A DNA stretch of 64,000 bases from Calamus simplicifolius (Eukaryota; Streptophyta; Magnoliopsida; Arecales; Arecaceae). The position numbers were made by a program, and so were the translations under genes. Positions 1-11,726 of the stretch are shown piece after piece. The notes under the pieces were generated by a model. It saw only the letters and a list, made by a program, of their open reading frames with translations, searched no databases and was not told the DNA's origin. The DNA is taken from NCBI GenBank assembly GCA_900491605.1, contig UESW01001606.1:1-64000 (forward strand), given 5' to 3'. Positions within the stretch are counted from its first letter, which is position 1, and each line of letters begins with the position of its first letter.

Positions 1-2766
1 CCGTCCCCGTCAGCCTCCGAGCTCCTCTCGCCTGTGGACGCCGAGCTCCTCTCTGTTAGCCTTCGGACGAGGTGAGAAAAGGGCTTTATAAAACCCCTCT
101 AGCTCGCGATTCTTGTTTCACTTTTTTTTTTTTTTTCGATTTCTCTTGTTTTCTGATGATTTGGGAGGGTTTTAAGGTTCAATGAAAGTTATTACTGGTA
201 AGATAGAATCTTTCTTAAATCAACACAAATCTTATCAAATAAAACTAAATTATGAAGATATTTATCTTATCAATAAAGTTAAATTATGGATTATCAGATA
301 AAAATTAAATTATCCCCATCTTTTCTTAGAAGGCTTCGGGATTCCACCGAGAGTGGATATGGGTGGTCTCTTGGAGTTCCATGTTTTGGGGATACAGAGT
401 GGGGCCACCGATATTATGGGGGCGTTAAGGGGAGATGAGAGGCCTCCCTCCCAAGTCTCTGGCGTTAGAATTCTCTGGAATAACGGCTTCCCTTAACACA
501 GTAGTGCAATGATGGATTTAAGCACAATAGGTATAACCTGCCTATAAAGGCTCTGTGTAATACCAAGGTGACGTTCCACCATGTTGACCCTTCCTTGAAT
601 ATGAACCATCTTAATTATACTTTTTGTTTATCAGTAATCCATCAAATCATACAATAAGAGAGACAGCAATTTTCTCTCTTTTTCCCAGAAACATTTAAGC
701 TAAACAACATCGTTGTCCTTAGTATCTGATAAATAGGTATGCATTGATCATCACGGTTGTTACACTAATATAATAACCAATTTTTCTAATTCTATTGGAT
801 TTTTCTTGATTCCTCACCATAAATTTTACAAGCAGTAAAATAGTGAAAAGGAACTAAATGAAGCACTATATTCAGGTTTCATCATTCGTTTGGGTGCAAT
901 CTCTAATTCAAGTTTTTCTTTTTCCTCTAGTCTAGATCTTAAATTTATCACTTCAGACATCATTGCACCACTCTGAAACAGAATTCAGTTTGTGACTTGC
1001 AGAAGCAAATTCTTGAGAGGTCTGATCCATTGGATCCCAATACTTGAGGTGCTATTCTACTTGATTCATATGATGAGCAGAGTCCCATAATTATTGTGGT
1101 CTTATTGTTGCTAATCCTCTCAAGACTTTGCATAGCCTCAATCAGTAATATGAATTGATGAACTTAGCTTTAGTGATCAAAGTGAATCCACATGCAGGTT
1201 CTTGGGCAATAGTCTATAATGGTTATTGATGCAGAATTATGAAACCATATAAGCCAGATTGAATAAGCTCATCACTTTAGTGGATTGCTTATATTAGCAT
1301 GTTACATTTCACTCCAAACGTTTTTATTGCTTGGAGGGGTCAAACACATATTGATAAGTTATCCAACTGGTCTTGCAAACCTTTTTGCTAGCTAGCTGTA
1401 AGAAGGATGGTACAGGTTGTCTGTGGTAGTTCAGTCCATTTGTGGGCTATAGGTTGTTCCATGTGCTTTTTAGAGCCAGACAAGTTGTAAGATGTTTGCA
1501 TATTCTCATCAGGAGCTGTTAGCCATACCTACTAGTGAATCTCAATGTATCAAGACATGGCAATTTAGGATTTTAGGTGCCTGGTTGGTATCAATGCCTT
1601 AAGGATTGATGTCCATAACTAGGCATATTAAGGGATAATTGTGAACTCTCAACAAATAATCAGAGGAAGGACCAGATATGAAGCATTTACTTCAAACACT
1701 TGTTAGGAGTGTTAATGGTTAGCAGGTATGAAGCATTCACTTGGACTCTTGTTTAAGAATGTTGATGATTAGTAGGTATTTATCAGTCCACGAGCAAGAT
1801 CAATCAACTCAGACCTTGAATTTCAAGCTTCAGGCAATGATTTGAAAATGGAAATCGACAACTATAGGGTTCTGAAAGAAGGAGCAATATTGCATAATAT
1901 CTGATAGAAACCACATGATTTAATGAATGGGCAAAACTTAGCAGAATGTCAAGTACAATTTATAGAAACTGTTATGGAGTCCTGAAAATTTGAACTTGGA
2001 ATTGATGTGTACGTGTATGCTTACTCCCTAAGAAATATGCACTCAAATCCCTGCATTTCCTTGTAGTATGTCTGTAAAGTGAAACCAATTAATGCAGTCA
2101 TTGAATAATTCATGCTACTTTTCCAGATACTTGAATTATATCACCAAATTATATGCAAGGTTGAAAAAAGCTTGAGGGAGGACAAAGGAAACAAGCATTT
2201 CTTCGCTTCTTTTCAAGATTTTGTACACCTATTTTCTTAGAGGTACATTTCTTATTGATGTTCTTGAGGGGTAACATGAATGTTTTTAGATTTCAAACTT
2301 GCTTTATTCTGTGTTTTTTAGTTTGTTCTGTTTATTTCAGCTATAATGTTTACAATTTTCCTCCTTGCTGTTTGTAAATACTCATTCTTGGTGTTATATA
2401 TTTGCAGCTCCATATAGATTTAATGAGTTTAGAGATTTTTTTTTTTAACGAGTAGGATATTTTTGAGATAAATCTGAATTTCTTAAATGTTCACTATTTT
2501 ACTCAGATTTGATGTTAATAAGTCGCCGTAATAGGTTTTTAATTAAATTTTAAAAATATTAAAATTTATTACGATGTATTTGTTTGCCGTAATAGGTTAT
2601 ATTACGATGAAAATAAGTCGCCGTAATAGGTTATTACGACAAATATACTACGACGATTGTGTAATGTATTACGACGAATTTTTTATCATCGTAATAATTT
2701 ATTACGACGACTTTGTACCTATTGCGATGAATTAATTCGTCATAATAAGTCATTTTTTTTGTAGTG
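1..2766 (+). mobile_element. CACTA transposon, 3' part (copy A)
   Basis: This is the right-hand part of the element that is complete at 44,687-48,485. It ends with a T-run followed by GTAGTG at 2,766, the reverse complement of the CACTA terminus, and CAA follows at 2,767-2,769 as half of the 3-bp target duplication. Subterminal repeats with the TTACGACG/CGTCGTAA theme lie at about 2,515-2,760. No transposase is visible, so it is non-autonomous. Compared with copy B, about 66 bases are missing over 2.7 kb, mostly one at a time. Confidence 0.85.
2161..2245 (+). pseudogene. Captured GDT1-like exon in CACTA (copy A)
   Basis: This matches the exon at 47,865-47,948, which is described more fully there. 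The copy A version has base changes next to the splice acceptor and within the first codons (for example GAAAAAAG in place of GAAGAAAAG, and a changed GGAAAACAGC stretch), so the reading frame is interrupted. These differences fit the general single-base error pattern of the first 6 kb of the window and may not be real. Confidence 0.4.
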
Positions 2767-2769
2767 CAA

Positions 2770-3282
2770 AGAATTACAGGTAATTCTAATCAACCGCTTA
2801 TAGGCAAATCAGGCAATGCCAAAACCATCAAAATGCAAATTGAATATGGTGTCCTAACTTCATCCGATCACTTCAAGGCCCAATGTACTTTATTCAGTTA
2901 GAGACTTACAAATCTAGTCTCTCCTCAATCTACCCTAGAAGCACAGTCTAGCAAAACAAATTACTTGTACCACAAATTATGGGTTGGGGTTGCTAATGGG
3001 CTTGCCATCTGGCCTGATTTTGCATTGTTTAGGACTAACCACCTAAAAGTCTGGATCGTTGGTGTAAACAGTCTGCTACCTACTATGACTTGTCTTTCAC
3101 ATAATTCAATAATTATTGATGTTTCATGATTAAGACATACAAAATAAACTACTTTGATCAGTATTGGAATCAATATTAATATAAATTTTAAAATATTAAA
3201 TTTTCTCTCTATTCATTCTCTTTCTACATGGCAAGAAAGAAGCAATATTTAAAATTAGATACTGATTATATGATTTTTGTGT
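2770..3282. other. Spacer between CACTA and ALMT1 (copy A)
   Basis: AT-rich sequence with no convincing coding region. The last 110 bases or so resemble the intron that precedes the second visible exon of ALMT2 (8,750-8,869), so this is probably truncated ALMT intron. The transmembrane exon seen in ALMT2 is not found here, so ALMT1 appears to have lost its 5' half. Confidence 0.6.
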
Positions 3283-4178
3283 GTGTTCGGAGGATTGCAT
3301 AAAACCCTTGGATGAAAAGAGGGATCCACCTAGGTAATCCTTGTGCTAGTTGCTTAGCAATCCTATCGTCCAAATCAAATGATGAGTCCTTGGTATTAAT
3401 TTTTATTTATCAACTATTTGTAATTAATCCTTAATTTTTTACCCTAATGATTTTTTTCTGTGCAATTATCTTTATGTTCCAATTGGAAAGCACTCGGTGA
3501 TCAAATTTTTGCAAACCAAATCTTCCTCCTACTCTAACTCCCAAATTTGATCATGTTTGTTAGGCCAACTTCGCAAAATGGAACCATGGCATGGGAGGTA
3601 TGGATTCTACTATCCTTGGAACAAATACCTACAAATAGGAGAGCTGCTGTGGGGAATTGACAGCCCATGTCCTATCTCTAAGAGAATGTCTACGATCTAA
3701 AAAGCAAGTAAGAAATTATATTATTTTTCTTCATTCACATAGTAGGAGATTGTTTTAATATGCAACCAATTTTATGAACGCTTTATTGTTTATTTGCAAA
3801 ATCTATCATAAACCACCTAATTAGAGTCCTAATCTTATTTTTGTGATCAGCCTTCACCATCATATTCCATGATGGATTTGAGATTACTGCAAGCAACATG
3901 CACCCTGCTATCAAGCACATTGAGAGAACTTGGGCACAACATCCATGACATGAAGCAGAGTCAGCAAAGGCGCAAAATTTGAGAAGACAAGATCAGAATT
4001 ATGCTCAACAGTACTTGCATCTAAGCTTGCAAAGCTTATAAACCAAGGTGACACTATAGGTAGTGGAGTTTCAAGCGTGGGCACTGTGTTTCTATTGTTG
4101 GAGATTATCAACAAAATAGAGGAGAATGCTAAAGAAGCTGGTGAATTAAAAAAACTTGCACGTTTTGCCTATACATGA
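3283..4178 (+). pseudogene. ALMT-family fragment 1, 3' exons (copy A)
   Basis: Three exons of an aluminium-activated malate transporter-like protein are visible. Exon 3,283-3,392 contains KPLDEKRGIHL and SSKSNDESL. Exon 3,564-3,707 contains ANFAKWEPWHGRYGFYYPWN. The last exon is 3,851-4,178. ALMT proteins are membrane anion channels with an N-terminal membrane domain and a cytosolic helical C-terminal half; only C-terminal-half exons are present here. The last exon lacks 11 bases relative to ALMT2 after MKQSQQK, so the frame shifts to an early stop, and the acceptor of the first exon is damaged in this copy. Small additional deletions are probably sequence errors, because copy B (49,022-49,927) lacks them. 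The ALMT call is from remembered family motifs. Confidence 0.8.
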
Positions 4179-5755
4179 CCCCTACATGCATGGTAAAGGG
4201 TGAGTTAACTTGGGGCTTCATATATCCATGATATTTGTAGGGCCAGATGGGATGCCAAGTAAAAACTATTGGTGCAAATATTTATTTTTGGAAAAGACTT
4301 TGTACACTGCATCCGGTACAGCAAGTCCTACATGGACTGCACCGCTCCTTTCTTATTGGTCCGCACGCGTACGATACACATTAAAAAATGTTAAGACAGT
4401 TTTTACGATATTCCGAGGGAAAAAATTATGATACCTCAATTTTAAACTTACATCACTATAGTTATAAAATTAAGACACCCATTCTAAAAGCCAAACAAAA
4501 TTACGATACCCCAGTTTTAAACTTACGACCCCTAGTTATAAAATTACGATACCCATTCAGAAAGGAAGTTTTGTACACAATTAAAAAAAAAGTTAAAATG
4601 GGTATTAATGCACGTCACGTCAAAATTTAAGATGATATTTCAGTTTTAAACTTACAATATCGTAGTTATAAAATTAAGGCACCCATTAAAAAAGTCAAAA
4701 ACTGACATCCCAGTTGTAAATTTATGACATCGTAGTTATAAAATTATGACATCCACTTAGAAAACATGTCTGTACAAATTCCAAAAAGCTGAACATGTAT
4801 TAATGCACATCAGACAGTTTTTTTAAAAAATTTATATACAGATACGTTTTCTGAGTGGGTATCGTAATTTTATAACTACGGTGTCATAAATTTACAACTG
4901 TGATGTCATAATTTTTTTTTTGCTTTATAACGGGTGTCTTAATTTTATAACTACGGTGTCGTAAGTTTAAAACTGGAGTGTCGTAATTTTTTTTTACTTT
5001 CTGAACGGGTGGCTTAATTTTATAACTACGGTTGTAAGTTTAAAACTGGGATGTCGTAATTTTTTTTCCTCGGGATGTTGTAAAGCTGGGTATCGTATGC
5101 ATGGACCAATAAGAAGGGGTGGTGTAGCCCACGTAGGACTTGCTGCACCGGATATGGTGTACAAAGTCTTTTCCAATAAACAAATATTTGCACCAATAGT
5201 TTTTACTTGGCATCCCATCCGGCCCTACGAATATCATGGATATATGAAGCCCAAGTTAACTCCCCCTTTTACCATGCAGGTAGGGGTCATGTATGGGCAA
5301 AATGTGGAAGTTTTTCTAATTCACCAGCTTCTTTAGCAATCTCCTCTATTTTGACGATAATCTCCAACAATAGAAACACAGTGGCCATGGTTGAAACTCC
5401 ACTACCAATAGTGTCACCTTGGTTCATAAGCTTTGCAAGCTTAGATGCAAGTACTGTTGAGCATAATTCTGATCTTATCTTCTCAAATTTTGCTCCTTTT
5501 GCTGACTCTGCTTCATGCCATGGATGTGCCCAAGTTCTCTCAATGTGCTTGATAGCAGGGTGCATGTTGCTTTGCAGTAATCTCCAATATCCATCATGGA
5601 ACATGATGGTGAAGGATGATCACAAAAACAAGATTAGGCGACTCTAATTAAGTGGTTTGGTAGATTTTGCAAATAAACAAAAAGCATTCATAAAATTAGT
5701 TGCATATTAAAAATCTCCTACAAATGTGAATGAAGAAAAATAATATAATTTCTTA
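3709..5755. repeat. Inverted repeat around ALMT1 last exon (copy A)
   Basis: The sequence just after the ALMT1 exon-3 donor (3,709 onward) returns in reverse complement, ending at 5,755. The arms contain the last intron and last exon, then the sequence TTTTTACTTGGCATCCCA, then transposon-like material that also folds on itself. The centre is near 4,730. The central 4,400-5,090 is made of degenerate units of about 77 bp with the theme TTATAACTACGGTGTCGTAA, themselves in opposite orientations on the two sides. Confidence 0.85.
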
Positions 5756-5821
5756 TGAACTTTAAAGGATCAATAAGTTTCATATTTATAATGGTGTAGC
5801 CCACGTAGGACTTGCTGCACC
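4291..5821. mobile_element. Foldback-type insertion block after ALMT1 (copy A)
   Basis: Compared with the uninterrupted downstream flank of ALMT2 (about 9,900-9,960), the sequence between ..ATATTTATTT(G)TTG and ..TTTGTTATAGTATCTGATG is extra. The block has inverted ends with GGTACAGCAAGTCCTACATG near 4,314 and its complement near 5,120, and a third copy (GTGTAGCCCACGTAGG) at 5,793-5,821. Inside it are an inverted ALMT1 last exon (5,287-5,615) and, at about 5,757-5,792, a copy of the downstream flank that recurs at about 5,838-5,875. No transposase is seen. The superfamily is not identified. Confidence 0.65.
5287..5615 (-). pseudogene. Inverted copy of ALMT1 last exon (copy A)
   Basis: On the minus strand this encodes the ALMT C-terminal segment from FEKIRSELCSTVLASKLAKL to the stop after HFAHT, the same end as ALMT2. 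The 5' part of the exon is frameshifted (it reads WRLLQSNMHPA in place of GDYCKATCT), and the splice acceptor reads AT in place of AG. It has no promoter or upstream exons of its own. The downstream half is better preserved than in the direct-orientation ALMT1 exon (it is free of that exon's frameshift at this point), so the inverted copy retains an earlier state. Confidence 0.75.
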
Positions 5822-8112
5822 ATTTGTTATAGTATCTGATGAACTTTTAAGGATCAATAAGTTTCATGTTTATAATAGTGTAGTAAACTTTTAACTTGAT
5901 GTAAATAAGATGCATTGTTTAGCATCATGAACAGTTCTATATGTAGCAATCTAAGATTCCATCCAAAAACAAAAAAAAAAGATATATTTTATGCTCCTTG
6001 ATGCCGTATAAGAATCTAGAATCATCTTAATAAATAATCAATTTGAAACTAAATATATATACCAATAAACTATTATGTACTCTTTTGTTTGAGCCCTTGC
6101 ATCCTTATTAGATTAAAAGTCTAAATCTAAATTCAATTATAAAAAACATGAAGTATATTCACAATGTTTCCTAATTTACATAAATCATAGGCTGAATTTG
6201 TATCAATACTATTTGTAATAATTTAAAATCTCATCCAAAAAAAGCTAATTAAAAGTTATTATTTTAGGCTCCTTGATACTAAGGTATTCAAGATTGTTCT
6301 AGTATATATTCAATGTAAAAATTAACACATGCATATTCTTATACCATAAAATGGAGCGAAGTGCTTGTAATTAAGGTAAGAAAGAGTAACCTCTATTTAA
6401 TGGATGGCTTTTGTGAAAGCCAGAAACTTGGGGGAAGTTCCAACATGAATCCTCTAATATAGCGTCCAACGACAACGTGAATGAGAGGATATGTTTGAAA
6501 GAGACGATGTTGGGAGGGATTTAGGATATTTATAAGGAGGTAGAGTTGTTGGATCTAATTCTTTTGGAAATCGAATTCGAGTCCGATCTTGCTTCTTCTC
6601 TGGATGAGAAAAATGCTTCATTGGAGCTGAATTGGTGCGATGTGAGCCATGTCAATTCACTTCCTGTTTTAATTTTTTCAAGCAAAACTATACCTTTGAT
6701 TCTTTGTGACATGAGATTATCGCTTAAGCTTATGTTAACTTACTACATAAGATAAGTCGTAATCCAAGCATCGCATCACGTGACACACCAGCGATTCTAC
6801 TTATCTTAACTGATGTCATGCAATGAAGGGTCAAGGATTAAACTGTATCTCTTGAAACTTTGAGGACCAAAAGAAAATTTTAGTTAAAAAAATATTTTGC
6901 ATCATGCACGATACAAAATATGTAATTATACATGATGATTAATTATGCACGTGTGTAACCACATGCACATGTGTAACTGCACGTCTAAAAATAATTTTAT
7001 CTTTTTGGTATTGCATGCGTAGTTAATTATTCTGTGTAGTGCATGCTTTTTTCTATGCTGTATTGTGCCATTTTATATATGTATATAAAAATAAAATTAT
7101 TTTTTTATATTTTAGCATGCATGCATGTACTGCGTGCAAATTATGTACCATGGTACACCAAGACTTTTTGACGATAGATAGGATGGAGAAGAAAAAAAAG
7201 TCCTCCCGCGTGCATTGCGCATGCAGAGATAAAATATTGATAAAAATAATAGGAGCAATGCCCGGAAGGAAGGGGGAGAAGCGGAGGGGACGGCGTGGTG
7301 GTAAGAGAGGTTGTAGAGAGAGATGGGCGAGAGAGCTTGCGATTAGGAGTTATTGGTGGATTGGAATTTTTTTTTTTTTTCAAGTTGGTCCAGTGATTAG
7401 GTTGGTGGAGAGGGAGAAATTTGCGATAGAATTTGAATTGGATTGGGAAATGGGAAGATAGTAATAGGGCACTCTGTAATGAAAAGAAGGTGGTATTATT
7501 TTTTCCCTTCTTTTTAAGAGGGGAAAAAAAATCAAGATGTATATGATTGATTGATTTTCTCAAAATAGGTTTTATAAAAGGCTACCAAACAAACATTTTA
7601 TAGAATTCATTCAATAAGATTTAGGATATGTTGGTTTTAATAATTAAACTTGGACAACTAAACAATCTTGATAATATTGATCATAGAAACATGCACCATA
7701 CATTTTGTTCCCATTGGCTAGCACCTTGTCTAAATATGTAACTGGAGTAACATAAAGCACTTAATATCTAAATTATGGAAAACTTTAAATCTCTATTTTT
7801 GAAAAGAGATTTAGATCATATATGGATGCCCATTTTACTTTCATGCTTTGCCATGTGTGCTAATAAAATGACAGAAGGGGTTTAGGACAATATATATATA
7901 TATAACATGATCCAAGATAAGCATCATGAATGTTTATTAATTAGTACCTCTAATTAAACAAACAAAAATTATTTGTGTAAACAAATGATTGCTAGGAAAA
8001 GTACACTTGTTGAAAATGTTTCATGTCAGTAAGATTATCTTGTCCTTTTCAATTCTAACCATTACCATTAATGATAGGATGATAAAAGCTTGAGGAGTTG
8101 AATCAACTCCAT

Positions 8113-8144
<32 letters not shown>

Positions 8145-8338
8145 CTAGCATGCATTTCTAATTGGATTAGCAAAAGTCACATAGTTAGTTAGAGTAGTGT
8201 TAAATCCATAAGCTATATATATATATCAAGTTCCTATTACATTATTAGTCTAATTTAAATCTTGGTATGTTTTCATTTCAAAGCTTATGACTAGGCATTT
8301 GAGGTTTATATCATTTATATTCTTTCTTCATCTTTCAG
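5822..8338. other. Intergenic region upstream of ALMT2 (copy A)
   Basis: AT-rich non-coding sequence. The first 550 bases or so match the downstream flank of ALMT2 (9,910-10,400), which shows that ALMT1 and ALMT2 are tandem paralogues that share flanks. Around 6,880-7,140 is a stretch of short GCATGC/CACATG repeats, and 7,190-7,340 is purine-rich and GC-richer. A TA microsatellite sits at 8,113-8,140. I find no ALMT first exon here, so ALMT2 is also truncated at its 5' end or its first exons lie much further upstream. Confidence 0.6.
8113..8140. repeat. (TA)n microsatellite
   Basis: Perfect TA dinucleotide run of about 14 units. Its counterpart in copy B (about 53,896-53,923) has a slightly different length and flanks, one of the few differences between the copies in this part. 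Confidence 0.9.
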
Positions 8339-9800
8339 GTGCAATGACAACTTATCCTCGAATGATTCCCAGCTTTAAGAAGAAATATGATTATGGAGCA
8401 TTGATTTTCATCCTTACATTTAGTTTGGTTGCTGTTTCTGGAATTCGAGGCAGCCAAATAATTAAAATAGCAAGCGATCGTCTTTCATCGATATGCATGG
8501 GATTTGTGATATGTATTTTTATAAGCCTATTTATTTTTCCCATATGGGCTGGTGATGAGCTTCATAATTCTCTGGCGACCAAGTTTGATAAGCTTGCACG
8601 TTCAATAGAAGGTTTGTTATCAAACTTTATCTTATTAAAAATTTAGAAAAATATAATTTTATTATCAAGCATATATAATTATTTCAAGACCAAGGCATAC
8701 AAAAATAGAATACAAAATATTTAAACTACTTCGATCAATATTGTAAATCAATATTAATATAAATTTTAAAATATTAAATTTTTTCTCTATTCATTCTCTT
8801 TTTGCATGGCAAGAAAGAAGCAATATTTTAAAATTAGATACTAATTATGAATTTATGTTTTTAATGTAGAGTGTTCGGAGGATTACATAAAACCCTTGGA
8901 TGAAGAAAGAGGGATCCACCTAGCTAATCCTCATGGCAGTTGCTTAGCAATCCTATCCTCCAAGTCAAATGATGAGTCCTTGGTATGTAATTTTTTATCA
9001 ACTATTTGTAATTAATCCTTTAATTTTTTACCCTAATGATTTTTTTCTGTCCAATTATCTTTACGTTCCAATTGGAAGCACCGATGATCAAATTTTTGCA
9101 AACCAAATCTTCCTTCGGCTCTAACTTGCCAAAGTTGTTCATGTTTTAGGCCAACTTCGCAAAATGGGAACCATGGCATGGAAGGTATGGATTCTACTAT
9201 CCTTGGAATAAATACCTACAAATAGGAGAGCTACTGCGGGAATTGGCAGCCCATGTCCTATCTCTAAGAGAATGTCTACGATCTAAAAAGCAAGTAAGAA
9301 ATTATATTATTTTACTTCATTCACATTAGTGAAAGATTGTTTTAATATGCCACCAATTTTATAAAAATCATCAATTTTATGAACTCTTTATTGTTTCATT
9401 TGAAAAATCTACCATAAACCACCTAATTAGAGTCGCCTGATCTTATTTTTGTGATCAACCTTCACCATCATGTGCCATGATGGACATTGGAGATTACTGC
9501 AAAGCAACATGCACCCTGCTATCAAGCACATTGAGAGAACTTGGGCACAACATCCATGACATGAAGCAGAGTCAGCAAAAGGACACAATCTTAGCAAAAT
9601 TTGAGAAGACAAGGTCAGAATTATGCTCAACAGTACTGGTGTCTAAGCTTGCAAAGCTTATTAACCAAGGTGACACTATTGGTAGTGGAGTTTCAAGCAT
9701 GGGCACTGTGTTTCTATTGTTGGAGATTATTGGCAAAATAGAGGAGATTGCTAAAGAAGCCGGTCAATTAGAAAAACTTGCACATTTTGCCCATACATGA
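8339..9800 (+). pseudogene. ALMT-family gene fragment 2, four exons (copy A)
   Basis: Four exons read in one frame. The first, 8,339-8,611, holds transmembrane segments with YDYGALIFILTFSLVAVSG and IFPIWAGDELHNSL. Then come 8,870-8,982 (KPLDEERGIHLANPHGSC), 9,150-9,293 (ANFAKWEPWHGRYGF) and 9,459-9,800 (RELGHNIHDM, ending HFAHT). These are hallmarks of the ALMT family of malate/anion channels. Intron borders are GT-AG except the last acceptor, which reads CAA at 9,456-9,458 where ALMT1 and the inverted copy have CAG, so correct splicing of the last exon is doubtful. The N-terminal exons are missing, and the protein is shorter than a typical ALMT (usually above 400 residues). All exons lack internal stops, so decay is recent. 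Confidence 0.85.
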
Positions 9801-10624
9801 CCCCTACCTACATGGTAAAAGGGGGAGTTAACTTGGGTTTCATATATGCATGATATTCGTAGGGCCAGATGGGATGCCAATTAAGTAAAAATTATTGGTG
9901 CTGAATATTTGTTTGTTAGAGTATCTGATGAACTTTTAAGGATCAATAAGTTTCATGTTTATAACAGTGTAATAAGCTTTTAACTTGATGTAAATAAGAT
10001 GCATTGTTTAGCATCATGAACAGTACCATATGTCGCAATCTATGATTCCATCCAAAAAAAAATGTAAGATATGTTTTATGCTCCTTGATGTCATATAAGA
10101 ATCTAGAATCATCTTAATACATAATCAATCTGAAACTACATATATACCAATATAAACTATTATGTACTCTTTTCGTTTGAACCCTGGCATCCTCATCAGG
10201 CTAAAAGTTCAAAATCTAAATTCAATTATAAAAGCATGAAGTATATTTACAATGTTTCCTAATTATTTACATAAATCGTGGGCTAAATTTATATCAATAC
10301 TATTTGTAATAATTTAAAATCTTATCCAAAAAAAAATTAAAAGTTATTATTTTAGGCTCCTTGATACGAAGGTATTCAACGTTTTAGTATATATTCAATG
10401 TAAAAATAAACACATGCCCCATTGACTACCAATACTGTTTGCAGAAGTTTTATTGCAACAACAAAAAGAAACAGTAACACAATGAATAGGGGAAGCAATT
10501 GACCAAGAAATGAATATCCCGTATTAAATGCACTTTGTTCTTCCTTAATTTGTTACATGCTCTCGCGTAGCAGCCATTAAGCCTTCTATTTTGCAACAGT
10601 TCAAAAAGGTTCCAAAAACACTAT

Positions 10625-10922
10625 GGTGTCACTCCAAACAGGACATCGATCTCCCACGGGACAACATCGATCGATCCAAAGAAGTCTTCTCCTGCCACCC
10701 ACAAAAGCGATCGATCCAAAGATGTCTCCTCTTGCAACCCACAAAGCTAAATCAGTTGTGATTCCCATCGCAGGGTGTCACTCCAAACAGGACATCGATC
10801 TCCCACGGGACAACATCGATCGATCCAAAGAAGTCTTCTCCTGCCACCCACAAAAGCGATCGATCCAAAGATGTCTCCTCTTGCAACCCACAAAGCTAAA
10901 TCAGTTGTGATTCCCATCGCAG
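10625..10922 (+). repeat. 149-bp tandem repeat, two units (copy A)
   Basis: Two adjacent, nearly identical 149-base units begin GGTGTCACTCC and end CATCGCAG, with internal ATCGATCGATCC palindromes. The opposite arm of the inverted repeat carries only one unit (about 12,242-12,390), so the tandem duplication arose in the left arm after the inversion, or was lost from the right arm. The apparent small open frames over it are by-products of the repeat. Confidence 0.93.
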
Positions 10923-11636
10923 GAACTGAAACGCCTTCCCTCGATAGGAGGAGCTGAGTCGAAGGGAGGAGCTTTCAGCTCCTCTCGATGGGATGGGAGG
11001 AGCAAAAGCATCCTTCTAATTCTACAAAAAGCAGCCTTCTAATTTCACAAGTAGTTCGTGTTCGAGACGCCTGATGGCTCACGCACAGTGCCAAGGTTGG
11101 ATTAGCCCTGGTTCTGATCTCGCTCCTCTATGTTTTTGAGGGGTAATTCTATTTGGCCTGAACATTTTGCTCAAGAGCCCTCCCATTTTGCTTTTTTTTT
11201 TTTAAACTCAATAGCCCTCCGAAATTACTCACTAGCCTCCCTAAATTTATGAAATACCTAAACTACCCCTTCCCTCTTCACCCCCCGCCCCTCCCTCTCT
11301 CTCCCCCCAAAATTACTCAGTGTCCCCCTTCCCCCGTCCTCCTCTCTCTCCCCCAAAATTACTCAGTGTCCCCCCTTCCCCCGCCGACTGCACTCCCCGC
11401 GCTCTCGCTTACGGTGCCCCTCGCGCTCACGGTGTTTTCCGGTAGCGGCTTTCCCGGCGGTGACTTCCCCGGCAGGTAAGGTCTTTCTCCCTCCCTCCCT
11501 CCCTCCCTCGATCCGCCTTCTTCAATAGATTTTTTTTTTAGCCAAGCTCCCCTCCCTCCCCGGCGTCCGCATCTTGCCCATGGCTTCGCCCCGTCTCCGC
11601 CACCTCTCCCCCTCCCTCCCACCCTCCGCGATCTCT

Positions 11637-11726
11637 GTTCGGCCCTGGTTGGCCGAACAGAGATTCTCTGTTCAGCCTGCTGGGCCAAACAGAGTCAAAT
11701 TCTGTTCGGCCCTGGTTGGCCGAACA
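11637..11726. repeat. TTCGGCC hairpin array, left side of MULE (copy A)
   Basis: Three successive hairpins of the form CTGTTCGGCC - short loop - GGCCGAACAG, one of them degenerate, stand next to each other at the centre of the large inverted repeat. The same hairpin type recurs at 16,516-16,637 near the right MULE end. These are likely subterminal sites of the element, but their role is unknown. Confidence 0.85.

Noticed and set aside
6530..6755. Small frames upstream of ALMT2 considered as a missing ALMT first exon
   Set aside because: They lack the hydrophobic helices and family motifs expected of an ALMT N-terminus, and have no splice connection to 8,339.
9427..9630. 67-residue frame SCHGCCAQVLSMCLIAGCMLLC, seen repeatedly in the window
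   Set aside because: It is the antisense of the ALMT last exon. Its repeated occurrence reflects the inverted copies and the duplication, not a small Cys-rich peptide gene.
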